A DNA stretch of 64,000 nucleotides from Aliitabrizicola sp041905595 (GCA_041905595.1 JAYRKT010000026.1:1-64000), one strand, 5' to 3'; numbered from the stretch's first letter, positions 54,420-63,202 are shown. A program made the numbers and translations. Notes: generated from the sequence alone by a model not told the origin.

Positions 54420-54579
54420 CCCAGGGGAAGGGCAAGCCGAGACCAACACAATCTCACCTAGGTGACGAAACAAGGCAAGTGAAGGGTTTTTTCAGAGCAA
54501 CTTGGCCTGAGGCGGACTGGATAGGCTGGCCTCGCCGCGGCCCGCGACACGAGCTGCACCGTCTTCGCAGACTGTTAGA

Positions 54580-54951
54580 TCAATTACCCGGCAAGACTGA
54601 CGCGGATTCAAGTTTCGCTGACGCCGCCGCTGTAGGCCAACGGCCTGCCGCCAGTAGCCGACGCACACGTGCGCGATAAGCTTCGGCGGGCAATGGCCGT
54701 TTGAAACGATGCCGCGAGATGTTGCAGTACCAGCAAGCAGCAACGATGTTGTCTGCGCCATTCGCCCCACCCTCGGAACGTGGGTGTAGATGCTCGGCCG
54801 TGCATCGGAGAATTCTCGGCAATCCACCCGATCTGCAGCTTGCTTCCTTACTGGTTTCGTGGGCAACGTCCCACATGGGCAGACCACAATAATAGCAGCG
54901 ACCACCCTGTTCGATCATCTTTTTCTTGCGGATACTCTTGAGTGTTCCCAT
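54580..54951 (-). CDS. HNH endonuclease
   Basis: A 123-residue protein with the HNH nuclease core: CYYCGLPMW (zinc cysteines), TAEHLHPRSEGG with the catalytic His, NIVAACWYCN with the second CxxC. It is a stand-alone nuclease of the kind found in phages, islands and defence loci. It lies between the helicase fragment and the IS6 remnant. A ribosome site is weak (GGGAACACT context). The flanking 54952-55202 region (250 bases) holds no supportable gene. Confidence 0.85.
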   Translation of the reverse strand: MGTLKSIRKKKMIEQGGRCYYCGLPMWDVAHETSKEASCRSGGLPRILRCTAEHLHPRSEGGANGADNIVAACWYCNISRHRFKRPLPAEAYRARVRRLLAAGRWPTAAASAKLESASVLPGN

Positions 54952-55202
54952 TGCTCGGGTGCTCCATTCAACTTCGTGAGAAGCGAATGCGCAGCGTCTC
55001 GAAAGACGCTCCCCGGCGGGAAGCTCTTGCTTGCGCGAGACCCGATTTTTCGTGGTTCCGCATACCGGATCGCGAAATCCGTAGGATCGTCAGTCAGATC
55101 AGAGTGGTCTTTTGCCCACCCAAGACGATCGAAGCCGTCTCCGCTTCCTACGCAATAATGGTTGGCTCAGTTCGCGTCAACGAAGCCTTCGAAGACTTCG
55201 CA

Positions 55203-55457
55203 TGAGAATTCTCACCTGCCATTCCGCCGACGAGAGCGAGCAATGCTGCGCTTCCGCAAGATGCTAAGTCTGCAGAAATTCGTCCCCGTCCACGCGTCCG
55301 TCTGCAACCACTTCAACCGGCAGCGATCGCTCTCCAGCCGCGCAAACTACAAGGCCGCTCTCGCCGCCGCTCTCATCGAGTGGCGCGGCTTGTTTGCAGC
55401 CTGACGTCTAGGTCAGTCAGCCAAACTGAGACGAGTTCGCATTAGTCTACCAGCACC
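55203..55457 (+). pseudogene. IS6 family transposase remnant with right end
   Basis: The last ~67 codons of an IS6 transposase: ENSHLPFRRRERAMLRFRKM with the catalytic Glu, then KFVPVHASVCNHFNRQRSL. It stops at 55404. Downstream the right-end sequence GTTCGCATTAGTCTACCAGCACC parallels the intact copy (GTTCGCATTCGTCTGACACCACC before 29587). The left two-thirds of the element are deleted. It is related to but clearly diverged from the IS6 at 28770-29587, and lies in the same orientation. Confidence 0.85.
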
Positions 55458-55465
55458 AACAGCAA

Positions 55466-56932
55466 TCAACTCTCATAGCAAAGGGCCTCATCGTCTGGAT
55501 GAATGGACGCGAAGCGGTCCCGCTCCGACCAATAGTCCTGCGTGTGCTGCCAATCGGGCCGGTCCAGGCGTCTCGGCATCAGGTCGATGTCGCGCAACAG
55601 GTAGTTGGGATTGAAGTTCTCGGGGTCGACCCAAGGCAGGGCTGGCTCGCCGGCCAGTCTGGCGGGCACTTCGGCCACCACCTTGTGCAGGTCTCCGGCT
55701 TCCATGTGCTTCAGCAGACGGCAGACGACCTCGGCGATCATTTCGACGCGCAGGGTCCAGCTTGCACGGAAATAGCCGAAGACCCAGACCATGTTGGGCA
55801 CCCCGGTGAACATCATCCCCTGCCATGTGATGGTCCGGGCGAAATCGACCGGTCTGCCGTCCAGCGAAAAGGCGATGTCACCCAGGACGCAGAGGTTGAA
55901 GCCGGTCGCGGTCACGATGATGTCCGCCTCGATCTCGGAGCCGTCCGTCATGCGCAGGCCGGATTCCGTGAAGCGGTCGATGGCGCCCGTCACGACATCG
56001 GCCTTGCCCTCGCGGAACGGCGAGAAGAAATCTCCGTCAGGAATGAAGGCCACCCGCTGCTGCCAGGGGCGGTAGCGCGGGGTGAAATGTGTCTTGACGT
56101 CAACGCCCGGTCCAAGGTGCTCGACCACCTTGCCGATGAGTTCGGCGGCGACGGCCTCGGGTTCTTCAGCGGCGCGGTGGACGCGGGCCTTCTGTTCGGC
56201 CAGCAGCTTCTTGCGGACGATGGCGTGGATCCAGGTCTCGTCGATCTCCAGCGCGCGCAGCTGGTCGGCCAGATCGTCGGCATTCGTCCCGGGATTGAAG
56301 AAGGTGGGCGAGCGCTGGATCAGGGTGAGATGCGCCGCGTCGGGCGCCATGGCCGGCAGGATCGTCGCCGCGGTCGCGCCCGAGCCGATGATCGCCACCC
56401 GCTTGCCGGCATAGTCCAGATCTTCCGGCCAGGTCTGCGGATGGACGATCTGGCCGCGGAATTGCTCCATTCCCTCCCAATGCGGGGTATGCCCTTCGGC
56501 ATGTCGGTAATAGCCCTGGCACATCCACAGGAAATTGGCCCGGAAAGTCAGCATCTCGCCTGTGTCCTCGCGCCGAACCGACAGCGTCCAGAGCCTGTCG
56601 GCCTCGGACCAGTCCGCGGAAAGGATGCGGTGGCGATAGCGGATGTGGCGCGCCAAATCGTTCTCGTCAATCACGGCGCCCATGTAGGTCAGGATGCGCT
56701 CGGCCGTGGCCACCGGCTCTTCCGTCCAGGGCTTGAAGCTGTAGCCGAAGGTGTAGAGGTCGCTGTCGGACCGGACACCGGGATAGCGGTGCGTGTGCCA
56801 GGTGCCGCCGAAGGTTTCCATCGTCTCGAGGATGACGAAGCTCTTCTGCGGGCATTCGCGCTGCAGGTGCCAGGCGCTACCGATGCCGGAGATGCCGGCG
56901 CCGACGATGATGACGTCGAAGGTTTCGGTCAT
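55466..56932 (-). CDS. flavin-containing (Baeyer-Villiger-type) monooxygenase
   Basis: A 488-residue FAD/NADPH monooxygenase. FAD site: DVIIVGAGISGIGSAWHL near residue 6. NADPH site: KRVAIIGSGATAATILPAM near residue 180. Between them lies FRGQIVHPQTWPE, which fits the Baeyer-Villiger fingerprint FxGxxxHxxxW. The C-terminal TATGFNL motif is present. It would insert oxygen into a ketone or oxidise N or S atoms; the substrate is unknown. It lies 7 bases downstream of the glutamine-synthetase-like gene, as the distal gene of a polyamine-type transporter operon, so an amine-derived substrate is possible. Confidence 0.9.
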   Translation of the reverse strand: MTETFDVIIVGAGISGIGSAWHLQRECPQKSFVILETMETFGGTWHTHRYPGVRSDSDLYTFGYSFKPWTEEPVATAERILTYMGAVIDENDLARHIRYRHRILSADWSEADRLWTLSVRREDTGEMLTFRANFLWMCQGYYRHAEGHTPHWEGMEQFRGQIVHPQTWPEDLDYAGKRVAIIGSGATAATILPAMAPDAAHLTLIQRSPTFFNPGTNADDLADQLRALEIDETWIHAIVRKKLLAEQKARVHRAAEEPEAVAAELIGKVVEHLGPGVDVKTHFTPRYRPWQQRVAFIPDGDFFSPFREGKADVVTGAIDRFTESGLRMTDGSEIEADIIVTATGFNLCVLGDIAFSLDGRPVDFARTITWQGMMFTGVPNMVWVFGYFRASWTLRVEMIAEVVCRLLKHMEAGDLHKVVAEVPARLAGEPALPWVDPENFNPNYLLRDIDLMPRRLDRPDWQHTQDYWSERDRFASIHPDDEALCYES

Positions 56933-56939
56933 GATCCCC

Positions 56940-58271
56940 TCACACCGTTTCCAGGTAGCGGCGACGCTCCAGGTCGGTCACCGTTCCCTGGAAGACGCCC
57001 ATTTCGAACCGGGCGATCCGCAGCGTGTTCTCGACCAGCGCCGGCGGCAGGATCTCGCGGATCGCCTTGCCGGCCGCGGTCGCGCCCACGGCCTCGGCCA
57101 GCGAGGCGGGCACGCTTTCGGCCTGCTGTTCGTAGTTGTTGCCGGTGGCGGGGGGCGGCGGAACCATGCGGTTGCGGATGCCGCGCAGGCCGGCGCCAAG
57201 GCCGGTGGCTATGGCGAGATAGGGGTTCAGGTCCGCCCCGCCGACGCGAATTTCCAGCCGTGCCTTGCCGGGGCTGTCGTTGATGGCGCGGAAGCCCGCG
57301 GTGCGGTTGTCCACGCCCCAGCTGCGGGTGGTACCGGCAAAGCTATTCGACTGCATCCGCTTGTAAGAGTTGACGTTCGGGGCATAGAACAGCGCCGCCT
57401 CGTGGAAGACGTCGAGGTTTCCGGCGACGAACTGCTCGAAGGTCTCGCTCAGATGCAGCGGCCGGCTTTCGTCGTAAAAGGCGGGCTTGCCGGTCCCGGC
57501 ATGGGCAAGGCTCAGGTGGATGTGGCCGGAACTGCCGGACAGGTCCTCGCGGAACTTCGCCATGAAGGTTGCGGTCACCCCCGACTCGGCGGCGATCTGC
57601 TTGACGGCAAGTTTCATCAGCGTCGCCGAGTCGGCCATCTGCACGGCGCCCGAGCGGTAGAGGTTGACCTCGTACTGGCCCTGACCCCATTCGGGCAGGC
57701 AGGCCTCGATCTCGTCCGGGAAGCTGTCGCGCAGGCGGCCGATGATGCCTTCCGAGAAATGCCCCTCGAAGATCGAGTAGCAATGGATGTCCTTCGAGGC
57801 GAGCGGCAGGTCGCTCCACCGGCCCTGTCGCACCTCCTGCACCGCGATCGGCAGCAAGTAGAATTCCAGCTCGAGACTGGCCTTCTCGGTAAATCCCATC
57901 GCGGCAGCCTGGGCGACCTGCTGCTTCAGCGCCGTGCGGGGGCACAGGGGATGAGGTTCGCCCTTGTCGGTGAACCAGTCCATCAGGACGATGGCCGTGT
58001 CCTTTTCCCAGGGTGCCAGCCGGAAGCTCGACAGATCCACCCGGCCCCGGACGTCGGGAATGCCGGTATCGAACAGGCCGGGCAGGACCTCGTCCATGGT
58101 GGTGGTGCCCATCACATAGGAGGCGAAGCTGACCCCGCCTTCGACCGCATGGCGGAAATAGGGGACGGTCAGCCGCTTGCCGCGGAACACGCCGGCTGGG
58201 TCGGTCCCGGCGACGATCACGGTCCGGACCCCGCTTTCCGCGATCAGGTCCTCGATCTCTTTCATGTCCAT
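56940..58271 (-). CDS. glutamine synthetase family protein (gamma-glutamylamine synthetase type)
   Basis: A 443-residue enzyme. ATG 58271 follows GGAG at suitable distance. Family motifs: MGFTEKASLELEFYLLP and EVNLYRSGAVQMAD (metal-binding glutamates), SGSSGHIHLSL (ATP site His), and RLEIRVGGADLNPYLAIA. It is closer to PuuA/GlnT-like enzymes, which join glutamate to an amine, than to housekeeping GlnA, which has a stronger adenylylation-site region. Context with a PotABCD-type importer supports gamma-glutamylation of a polyamine or other amine. It is 1 base downstream of the permease gene. Confidence 0.9.
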   Translation of the reverse strand: MDMKEIEDLIAESGVRTVIVAGTDPAGVFRGKRLTVPYFRHAVEGGVSFASYVMGTTTMDEVLPGLFDTGIPDVRGRVDLSSFRLAPWEKDTAIVLMDWFTDKGEPHPLCPRTALKQQVAQAAAMGFTEKASLELEFYLLPIAVQEVRQGRWSDLPLASKDIHCYSIFEGHFSEGIIGRLRDSFPDEIEACLPEWGQGQYEVNLYRSGAVQMADSATLMKLAVKQIAAESGVTATFMAKFREDLSGSSGHIHLSLAHAGTGKPAFYDESRPLHLSETFEQFVAGNLDVFHEAALFYAPNVNSYKRMQSNSFAGTTRSWGVDNRTAGFRAINDSPGKARLEIRVGGADLNPYLAIATGLGAGLRGIRNRMVPPPPATGNNYEQQAESVPASLAEAVGATAAGKAIREILPPALVENTLRIARFEMGVFQGTVTDLERRRYLETV

Positions 58272-58272
58272 T

Positions 58273-59073
58273 TCAGTGCGCTCCGTTCCCGGCGGCGCCC
58301 TTGCCGCGCGAGGCATACATTCCGATCACGATCAGGATGACCGAGACGGCGATGATCAGGGTCGAGGCGGCGTTGACCTCGGGCGTGACCTCGCGGCGCA
58401 GAAGCGACCACAGGGTCATCGGCAGGGTGTTCTCGCGCCCGGTTAGAAGGAAGGTCACGGCGATTTCGTCGAACGAGATCGAGAAGGCGATCAGCATTGC
58501 TCCGAACAGCGACGACTTAATCCCCGGTAGGGTGACGTGCCGGAACACTTCCCATTCGTTGGCGCCAAGGTTCACCGCCGCTTCGGACTGGCTCTTGCCC
58601 ATCTGTTGCAGGCGGGCAAAGACCTCGGTGATCGTGATGCACATCAGCGCCGTGCCTTGGCCCAGCATGATCGTGTGCAGCGACAGCCGCAGATGCAGGG
58701 TCAGGTAGAAACTCAGCAGAGCCACGCCGGTGATGATGCCCGGCAGCACGATCGGCAGCATCACGATGCGACGGAACAGGCCCTTGCCGGGAAAGTCATA
58801 GCGCTCAAGCGCGATCGCCGCCGGCAGGCCGAAGGCCACGCTCAGCACCACGACGCCAAGCCCGACGTAGACGCTGTTCCAGATCGAACCGAGGATCTTG
58901 CTGTCCGAGAGAAGCGCGCCATACCAGCGCAGCGTGACGCCGTTGAAGGGAAGCCCGGTATAGTCGCTGTCGTTGAAGGAAAAGATCACGATCACGATTA
59001 GCGGCGCATAAAGGAACAGCAGCACCGCCGAGGCGAGCGAGATCACGAAGGTACGATTGCCGAAGGCGCGCAT
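58273..59073 (-). CDS. ABC transporter permease (PotC type, amine operon)
   Basis: A 266-residue permease with about six membrane helices, beginning FVISLASAVLLFLYAPLIVI. The cytoplasmic loop reads EAAVNLGANEWEVFRHVTLP. It is one base upstream of the glutamine-synthetase-like gene and 3 bases downstream of the partner permease. Confidence 0.93.
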   Translation of the reverse strand: MRAFGNRTFVISLASAVLLFLYAPLIVIVIFSFNDSDYTGLPFNGVTLRWYGALLSDSKILGSIWNSVYVGLGVVVLSVAFGLPAAIALERYDFPGKGLFRRIVMLPIVLPGIITGVALLSFYLTLHLRLSLHTIMLGQGTALMCITITEVFARLQQMGKSQSEAAVNLGANEWEVFRHVTLPGIKSSLFGAMLIAFSISFDEIAVTFLLTGRENTLPMTLWSLLRREVTPEVNAASTLIIAVSVILIVIGMYASRGKGAAGNGAH

Positions 59074-59076
59074 CGA

Positions 59077-59994
59077 TCAGAGCCTCACCTGAGTCTTTTC
59101 TTCCAGCCAGCCCGTCAGCGAGATCAGGCCAAGGCCGAGCGTGATGATGACAAGGCCGATCGCGGCCGCCATCGGCCAGTCGAAGGCCACGCCCAGAAGG
59201 TTGATGACGATGTTCGAGATCATCAGCGAGTCCGACCCGCCCACCAGCACCGGCGCGACGAAGTCGCCGAAGGCGAGAGAGAATGTGATGACCCCGCCCG
59301 CGATCACGCCGGGGATCGAGATCGGCAGCACGATCCGCCGGAAGATTTCCCACCCGCCGGCGCCGAGGTTCTTCGCTGCCTCGATCATCGAGGTGGGCAC
59401 CCGCTCGAGCTGGGCATAGATCGACAGCACGGCGAAGGGGGTGAAGATGTAGGTGAGCGTCAGCACCACGCTGAACTCGTTGTACAGAAACAGCCGCACT
59501 GGCTCGTGCACCAGTCCGAGGCCCTGCAGTGTCGCGTTCAGGATGCCGTTGGTGCCGAGGATGGTCTTCCAGGCATAGGCCTTCACCAGGTAGCTCGCCC
59601 ACCAGGGCACGATCACCATCAGGTAGATCGCGAATTTCGTCGCGGCCGACCGGGTGTGGAAGGCCAGCGCAAAGGCCAGCGGCCAGGCGACGATCGCCGA
59701 GAAGACCGCCGTCATCAGGCCGATGCGCGCCGATTTCAGGATCACGCCGAGATAGGGCTCGGCCGTGAAGACCTTGACGAAATTCGCCATCGACAGGCCG
59801 GGGACAAAGCGCATGTCTTCGGCATGTCCGAGGCTGTAGTAGAACAGCAGCCCATAGGGCACGAGCATGAAGACGGTGAACCAGACGATCGGCGGGAGGA
59901 GCCACATGAGCATCCGCCGCCGCTCGATCCGCCTGGCGCTGCGCAGGGCGGGACCGGGCGTCGCGCCGGCTCCGGTCAGGGTGGCCTGCATCAT
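59077..59994 (-). CDS. ABC transporter permease (PotB type, amine operon)
   Basis: A 305-residue permease. A basic N-terminus (SARRIERRRMLMW) precedes the first helix PPIVWFTVFMLVPYGLLFYY. The EAA-type loop is EAAKNLGAGGWEIFRRIVLP. It overlaps the ATPase gene by 4 bases. Confidence 0.93.
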   Translation of the reverse strand: MMQATLTGAGATPGPALRSARRIERRRMLMWLLPPIVWFTVFMLVPYGLLFYYSLGHAEDMRFVPGLSMANFVKVFTAEPYLGVILKSARIGLMTAVFSAIVAWPLAFALAFHTRSAATKFAIYLMVIVPWWASYLVKAYAWKTILGTNGILNATLQGLGLVHEPVRLFLYNEFSVVLTLTYIFTPFAVLSIYAQLERVPTSMIEAAKNLGAGGWEIFRRIVLPISIPGVIAGGVITFSLAFGDFVAPVLVGGSDSLMISNIVINLLGVAFDWPMAAAIGLVIITLGLGLISLTGWLEEKTQVRL

Positions 59995-61091
59995 GCCGCC
60001 CCCCCGACGACATGCGCCTTCTGCGGGTTGACCTTCAGCGCGACCGCAGCGCCATGGGCGAAGGGTTCCAGATCGGTTGGCTCGTGCACATGCACTGTGC
60101 CGGCCCCGCCCTTCAGCTCGACGACATATTCAACATATTCCCCGCGGTAGAGGCTGTCGGCGACCTCGCCATGCAGTTCTCCCTCGCCTGGCCGGGCAAG
60201 GCTCAGGTCCTCGGCCCGCAGCATCAGGCCCACTGAGGCACCCTTGGCGACATTGGCCGGGTCCGCCAGTCGCACCGTCTCGCCATTCGCGAGCTTGACC
60301 ACCATCCCTGAGGCACCGGCTTCGGCGACCGTCGCCTCCACGATATGGGCATGGCCGATGAACCCTGCGACGTAGCGCGATGTGGGACGGTCGTAGATCT
60401 CACGCGGGGTCCCGAACTGCTGCACCTTGCCGCCGTTCATCACGGCGATGGCGTCGCTCATCGCCATGGCTTCGTCCTGGTCATGGGTGACGTAGATGAA
60501 GGTCTTGCCCAGTTCGCGGTGCAGCCGGATCAACTCTATCTGCATCACCTTGCGCAGATGCGCGTCGAGCGAGCCGAGCGGTTCGTCGAACAGCACCACT
60601 TCGGGATCGGTGATAAGCGCCCGGGCCAGCGCGACCCGCTGCTTCTGCCCGCCGGAAAGTTGGTGCGGGCGCTTGTCGGCATGGCTGCCGAGCCGCACGA
60701 GCTCAAGGTATTCGCCGACCTTCTGCCGGATCTGGGCCGCGTCGAACCGGCCTTTCATCCGCCGGGTCTTGAGCCCGAAGGCCACATTCTCTGCCACGCT
60801 CATGTTCGGAAACAGGGCGAAGTCCTGAAAGACCATCCGCATCTCGCGGTCGGTCACCGGCTGGTCGGTGATGTCCACCCCGTCACGCAGGATCTGGCCC
60901 GAGGTCGGGGTCTCGAAGCCCGCGATCATCCGCAGCGTCGTGGTCTTGCCGCAACCGGACGGCCCGAGCAGCGTCACGAACTGGCCGCGTCCGATCTGCA
61001 TGTCCACGCCGTCCACCGCCCAGGCCCCAGCGCTGCCGCCGTGTCCGCCATAACTTTTGCGCAGCTCGCGCAACTCTAACCCTGTCGTCAT
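59991..61091 (-). CDS. ABC transporter ATP-binding protein (PotA type, amine operon)
   Basis: A 366-residue ATPase starting at MTTGLELREL (ATG 61091). Walker A GPSGCGKTTTLRMIAGFE, signature LSGGQKQRVALARAL, Walker B VVLFDEPLGSLD, His switch YVTHDQDEAMA. A TOBE domain occupies the C-terminal third (LRAEDLSLARPGEGE, HEPTDLEPF). It is homologous to, but distinct from, the ATPase of the creatinine locus. Confidence 0.94.
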   Translation of the reverse strand: MTTGLELRELRKSYGGHGGSAGAWAVDGVDMQIGRGQFVTLLGPSGCGKTTTLRMIAGFETPTSGQILRDGVDITDQPVTDREMRMVFQDFALFPNMSVAENVAFGLKTRRMKGRFDAAQIRQKVGEYLELVRLGSHADKRPHQLSGGQKQRVALARALITDPEVVLFDEPLGSLDAHLRKVMQIELIRLHRELGKTFIYVTHDQDEAMAMSDAIAVMNGGKVQQFGTPREIYDRPTSRYVAGFIGHAHIVEATVAEAGASGMVVKLANGETVRLADPANVAKGASVGLMLRAEDLSLARPGEGELHGEVADSLYRGEYVEYVVELKGGAGTVHVHEPTDLEPFAHGAAVALKVNPQKAHVVGGAA

Positions 61092-61175
61092 GTCCGCCGC
61101 CGTTTCCTGCGTGTCGTTCCAAAATCCCGGCACCTGACGCGCCGGGAGCCGTTGCCTGCAAGGACCGGCTCGCGC

Positions 61176-62261
61176 CTATTCGCTGGCGGCCTTCACCTGG
61201 TTCCAGATCTCGAGATATTTCGAGCGCCGCTCGACCGGCTGCCACCAGTCGATGTTCTTCAGCGTATCGGAGTTCGACATGCCGAGCGCCTCGTAGGTCT
61301 GCTTAGCCTCCGGGTCGAGCATCCCCGCCATCTTGACGTTGGGATAGCCAAAGCCGGTCACCTTGTGGGCCAGCGCCTGCGCCTCGGGCGAGGACACCCA
61401 GTCGAGCCAGGGATAGACGCAGGGGTTTTCCTCGGCACCCTTGACGATCATCCAGCTGTCCGACCATCCGCCCCGGCCTTCTTTCGGATCGATGTCGATT
61501 ACCTCGTGGCCCGCCTTGCGCAGCTCGACCAGCGTCGATTCCCAGGAATTGCCTCCAATAACCTCGCCGCCGGCCATGAGCGTGCCCATCTCGCCGGTCG
61601 TGAACCAGTATTTGCGGATGTTCGGCTTCATCTCGATCAGCTTTGCCTTCACCTGCTCAAGCTGGTCGTCGGTCAGGGAATAGGTGTTCTTGAAGCCAAG
61701 GTAGCGGGCGGCCATGTAGACCGTCTCGATGTCGTCCCAGACCGAGATCTGGCCCTTGTATTTCGGGTCCCACAGGAAGCTCAGGCTGTCAGTGCCGGCC
61801 GGAACCGCCTTCGGGTCGGCGATGATGCGCACCACGCCCCAGCCATAGGGCACGCCATAGACCTGCCCGTCCTTCTCAAGCCAGGCCGGCTTCTGGAACT
61901 GCGGCATGAAATCCGCCATGCTTGACACCTTCGAGGTGTCGACCGGCGAAACCGCACCCGCGTTCACCAGACGCATGGTCGTGTCGTTCGAGGGCGAGAT
62001 CAGGTCGGCCGCGCCGCCGCCGCTCATCACCTTCGAGACGATCTCGTCGTTCGAGCCGACATAGACGGCATCGACCTTGCAACCGGTCTTGTCCTCGAAG
62101 GGCTTGACGAAGCTTTCGTCGGCATAGCCTTCCCAGACCAGCAGGGTCAGATTCCCCCCGGCCATCGCCGGGGCGGCGGCCAGCACGGCCACGGAAGCCA
62201 GCAAACCGGGCCGCAACCGGCCCAGACGCAGGCGGGAGGAAAACTCGTCAGCGCGTTTCAT
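61176..62261 (-). CDS. ABC substrate-binding protein (polyamine/PotD type, amine operon)
   Basis: A 361-residue periplasmic binding protein starting at MKRADEFSS (ATG 62261). A Sec signal peptide ends at AAPAMAGG. The mature part starts NLTLLVWEGYADESFVKPFE and contains VYVGSNDEIVSKVMSGGGAADL and VPYGWGVVRI, typical of PotD-like proteins. Its start lies 14 bases inside the end of the GntR gene. An 85-base gap with a weak hairpin (GAGCCG/CGGCTC) separates it from the ATPase gene, which may set a higher level for this protein. Confidence 0.92.
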   Translation of the reverse strand: MKRADEFSSRLRLGRLRPGLLASVAVLAAAPAMAGGNLTLLVWEGYADESFVKPFEDKTGCKVDAVYVGSNDEIVSKVMSGGGAADLISPSNDTTMRLVNAGAVSPVDTSKVSSMADFMPQFQKPAWLEKDGQVYGVPYGWGVVRIIADPKAVPAGTDSLSFLWDPKYKGQISVWDDIETVYMAARYLGFKNTYSLTDDQLEQVKAKLIEMKPNIRKYWFTTGEMGTLMAGGEVIGGNSWESTLVELRKAGHEVIDIDPKEGRGGWSDSWMIVKGAEENPCVYPWLDWVSSPEAQALAHKVTGFGYPNVKMAGMLDPEAKQTYEALGMSNSDTLKNIDWWQPVERRSKYLEIWNQVKAASE

Positions 62262-63012
62262 CTTGGCCTTCCTTCTTGTGGAACAGGTGGAGGGGCAGAT
62301 CACCGATGCGGCCGACGGTGTTGTGGATGAACCGCTGCATGATCTGGTCGTAGGCACGGCTGATATGACTGTCGATCTCGCGATCGAGCCGTGCCGCGTC
62401 GCGGGCATAGACCGCGTCGATGATCGGCTGGTGCGACCGCGCGGTCTCGGCCTGAGCCTGAACGTCGCGCGTCGACGTGATGTGCCACATCCGGTAGGTG
62501 ACGCCCGACAGGTTGTAGAGCGACTGCGTCAGGAACGGGTTGCCGCATTCGCGATAGACCTGCGAATGGAACACGAAGTCGAGATGCAGCAGCCCCTCGG
62601 CATCGCCGGCGCGTACAAGGCGCGGCACGTCGTCGAAGACGGCGGCCAGCCGTTCGATCTGCTTGTCCCCCGCCTCTTCCAGCCAGAGCCGCCAGGCCAG
62701 CCGCTCCAGATGCAGGCGCAGGGTGTAGATGTCGTTGATCTCGTCCAGCCCCACCGGGGCGACGATGATGCTCTGGTTGTGCTGGAACAGCACCAGCCGC
62801 TCATTCGACAGGCGCAACAACGCCTCGCGGATCGGTGTCCGGCCGAAGTCGAGCCGGGCGCCAAGCGTCTTGTCGTTGATCACCGATCCGGGCAGCAGCT
62901 CGCAGCGCAGGATCATGGCGCGGATCGCATGGTAGGCCTGCGTCGCCTGGGTTTCGCGCACGTCCTCGTCAAGCTGCGGAAGGCGGAAAGGTTCCTGCTG
63001 GTCGGTTGACAT
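62248..63012 (-). CDS. GntR family transcriptional regulator (FCD type)
   Basis: A 254-residue regulator starting at MSTDQQEPF (ATG 63012). The N-terminal wHTH has AYHAIRAMILRCELLPGSVI and FGRTPIREALLRLSNERLV; the C-terminal helical FCD domain binds an effector, usually a carboxylate. It is the first gene of the amine operon and overlaps the binding-protein gene by 14 bases, so it controls an operon it belongs to. Two palindromes upstream are its likely operators. Confidence 0.92.
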   Translation of the reverse strand: MSTDQQEPFRLPQLDEDVRETQATQAYHAIRAMILRCELLPGSVINDKTLGARLDFGRTPIREALLRLSNERLVLFQHNQSIIVAPVGLDEINDIYTLRLHLERLAWRLWLEEAGDKQIERLAAVFDDVPRLVRAGDAEGLLHLDFVFHSQVYRECGNPFLTQSLYNLSGVTYRMWHITSTRDVQAQAETARSHQPIIDAVYARDAARLDREIDSHISRAYDQIMQRFIHNTVGRIGDLPLHLFHKKEGQDETR

Positions 63013-63088
63013 CCTGCGCCTCTGCCTGGGGACCTGTCGGGTGATGCAGTCGGGCATCGCCGTCGGGCAAGTAAGGATTCGATCAGAT

Positions 63089-63101
63089 ATATTGTCAATA
63101 T
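63089..63101. promoter_or_regulatory. palindromic operator 1 (ATATTGTCAATAT)
   Basis: A 13-base palindrome with a single central base, 77 bases upstream of the GntR start. On the minus strand it contains TTGACA, a consensus -35 hexamer facing the GntR gene. Its core TATTGACAATATAT (minus strand) is identical to operator 2 on the plus strand. Confidence 0.75.
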
Positions 63102-63189
63102 TCATTTGCGATATAGAGACGCGGTAACATGGGTAATTTTCCCCTAACAGCCTGATCAAAAATGAAGTTATCGGGTCGAAACTTTTTGT

Positions 63190-63202
63190 ATATTGACAAT
63201 AT
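63190..63202. promoter_or_regulatory. palindromic operator 2 (ATATTGACAATAT)
   Basis: The same 13-base palindrome in opposite orientation, its centre 101 bases from that of operator 1. On the plus strand it contains TTGACA facing the divergent hydrolase gene. Binding of the GntR protein at both sites could control both directions. Confidence 0.75.

Noticed and set aside
54942..55205. Plus-strand frame of 87 codons between HNH gene and IS6 remnant
   Set aside because: No domain, mixed codon use and position in a scar zone; likely non-coding.
55499..57283. Plus-strand open frame of 594 codons
   Set aside because: Lies opposite the monooxygenase and glutamine-synthetase-like genes, both with strong motif support on the other strand.
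61146..61171. GAGCCG/CGGCTC hairpin between binding-protein and ATPase genes as a terminator
   Set aside because: Only a 6-base stem with a 14-base loop and no T-tract; at most a weak processing or attenuation element.
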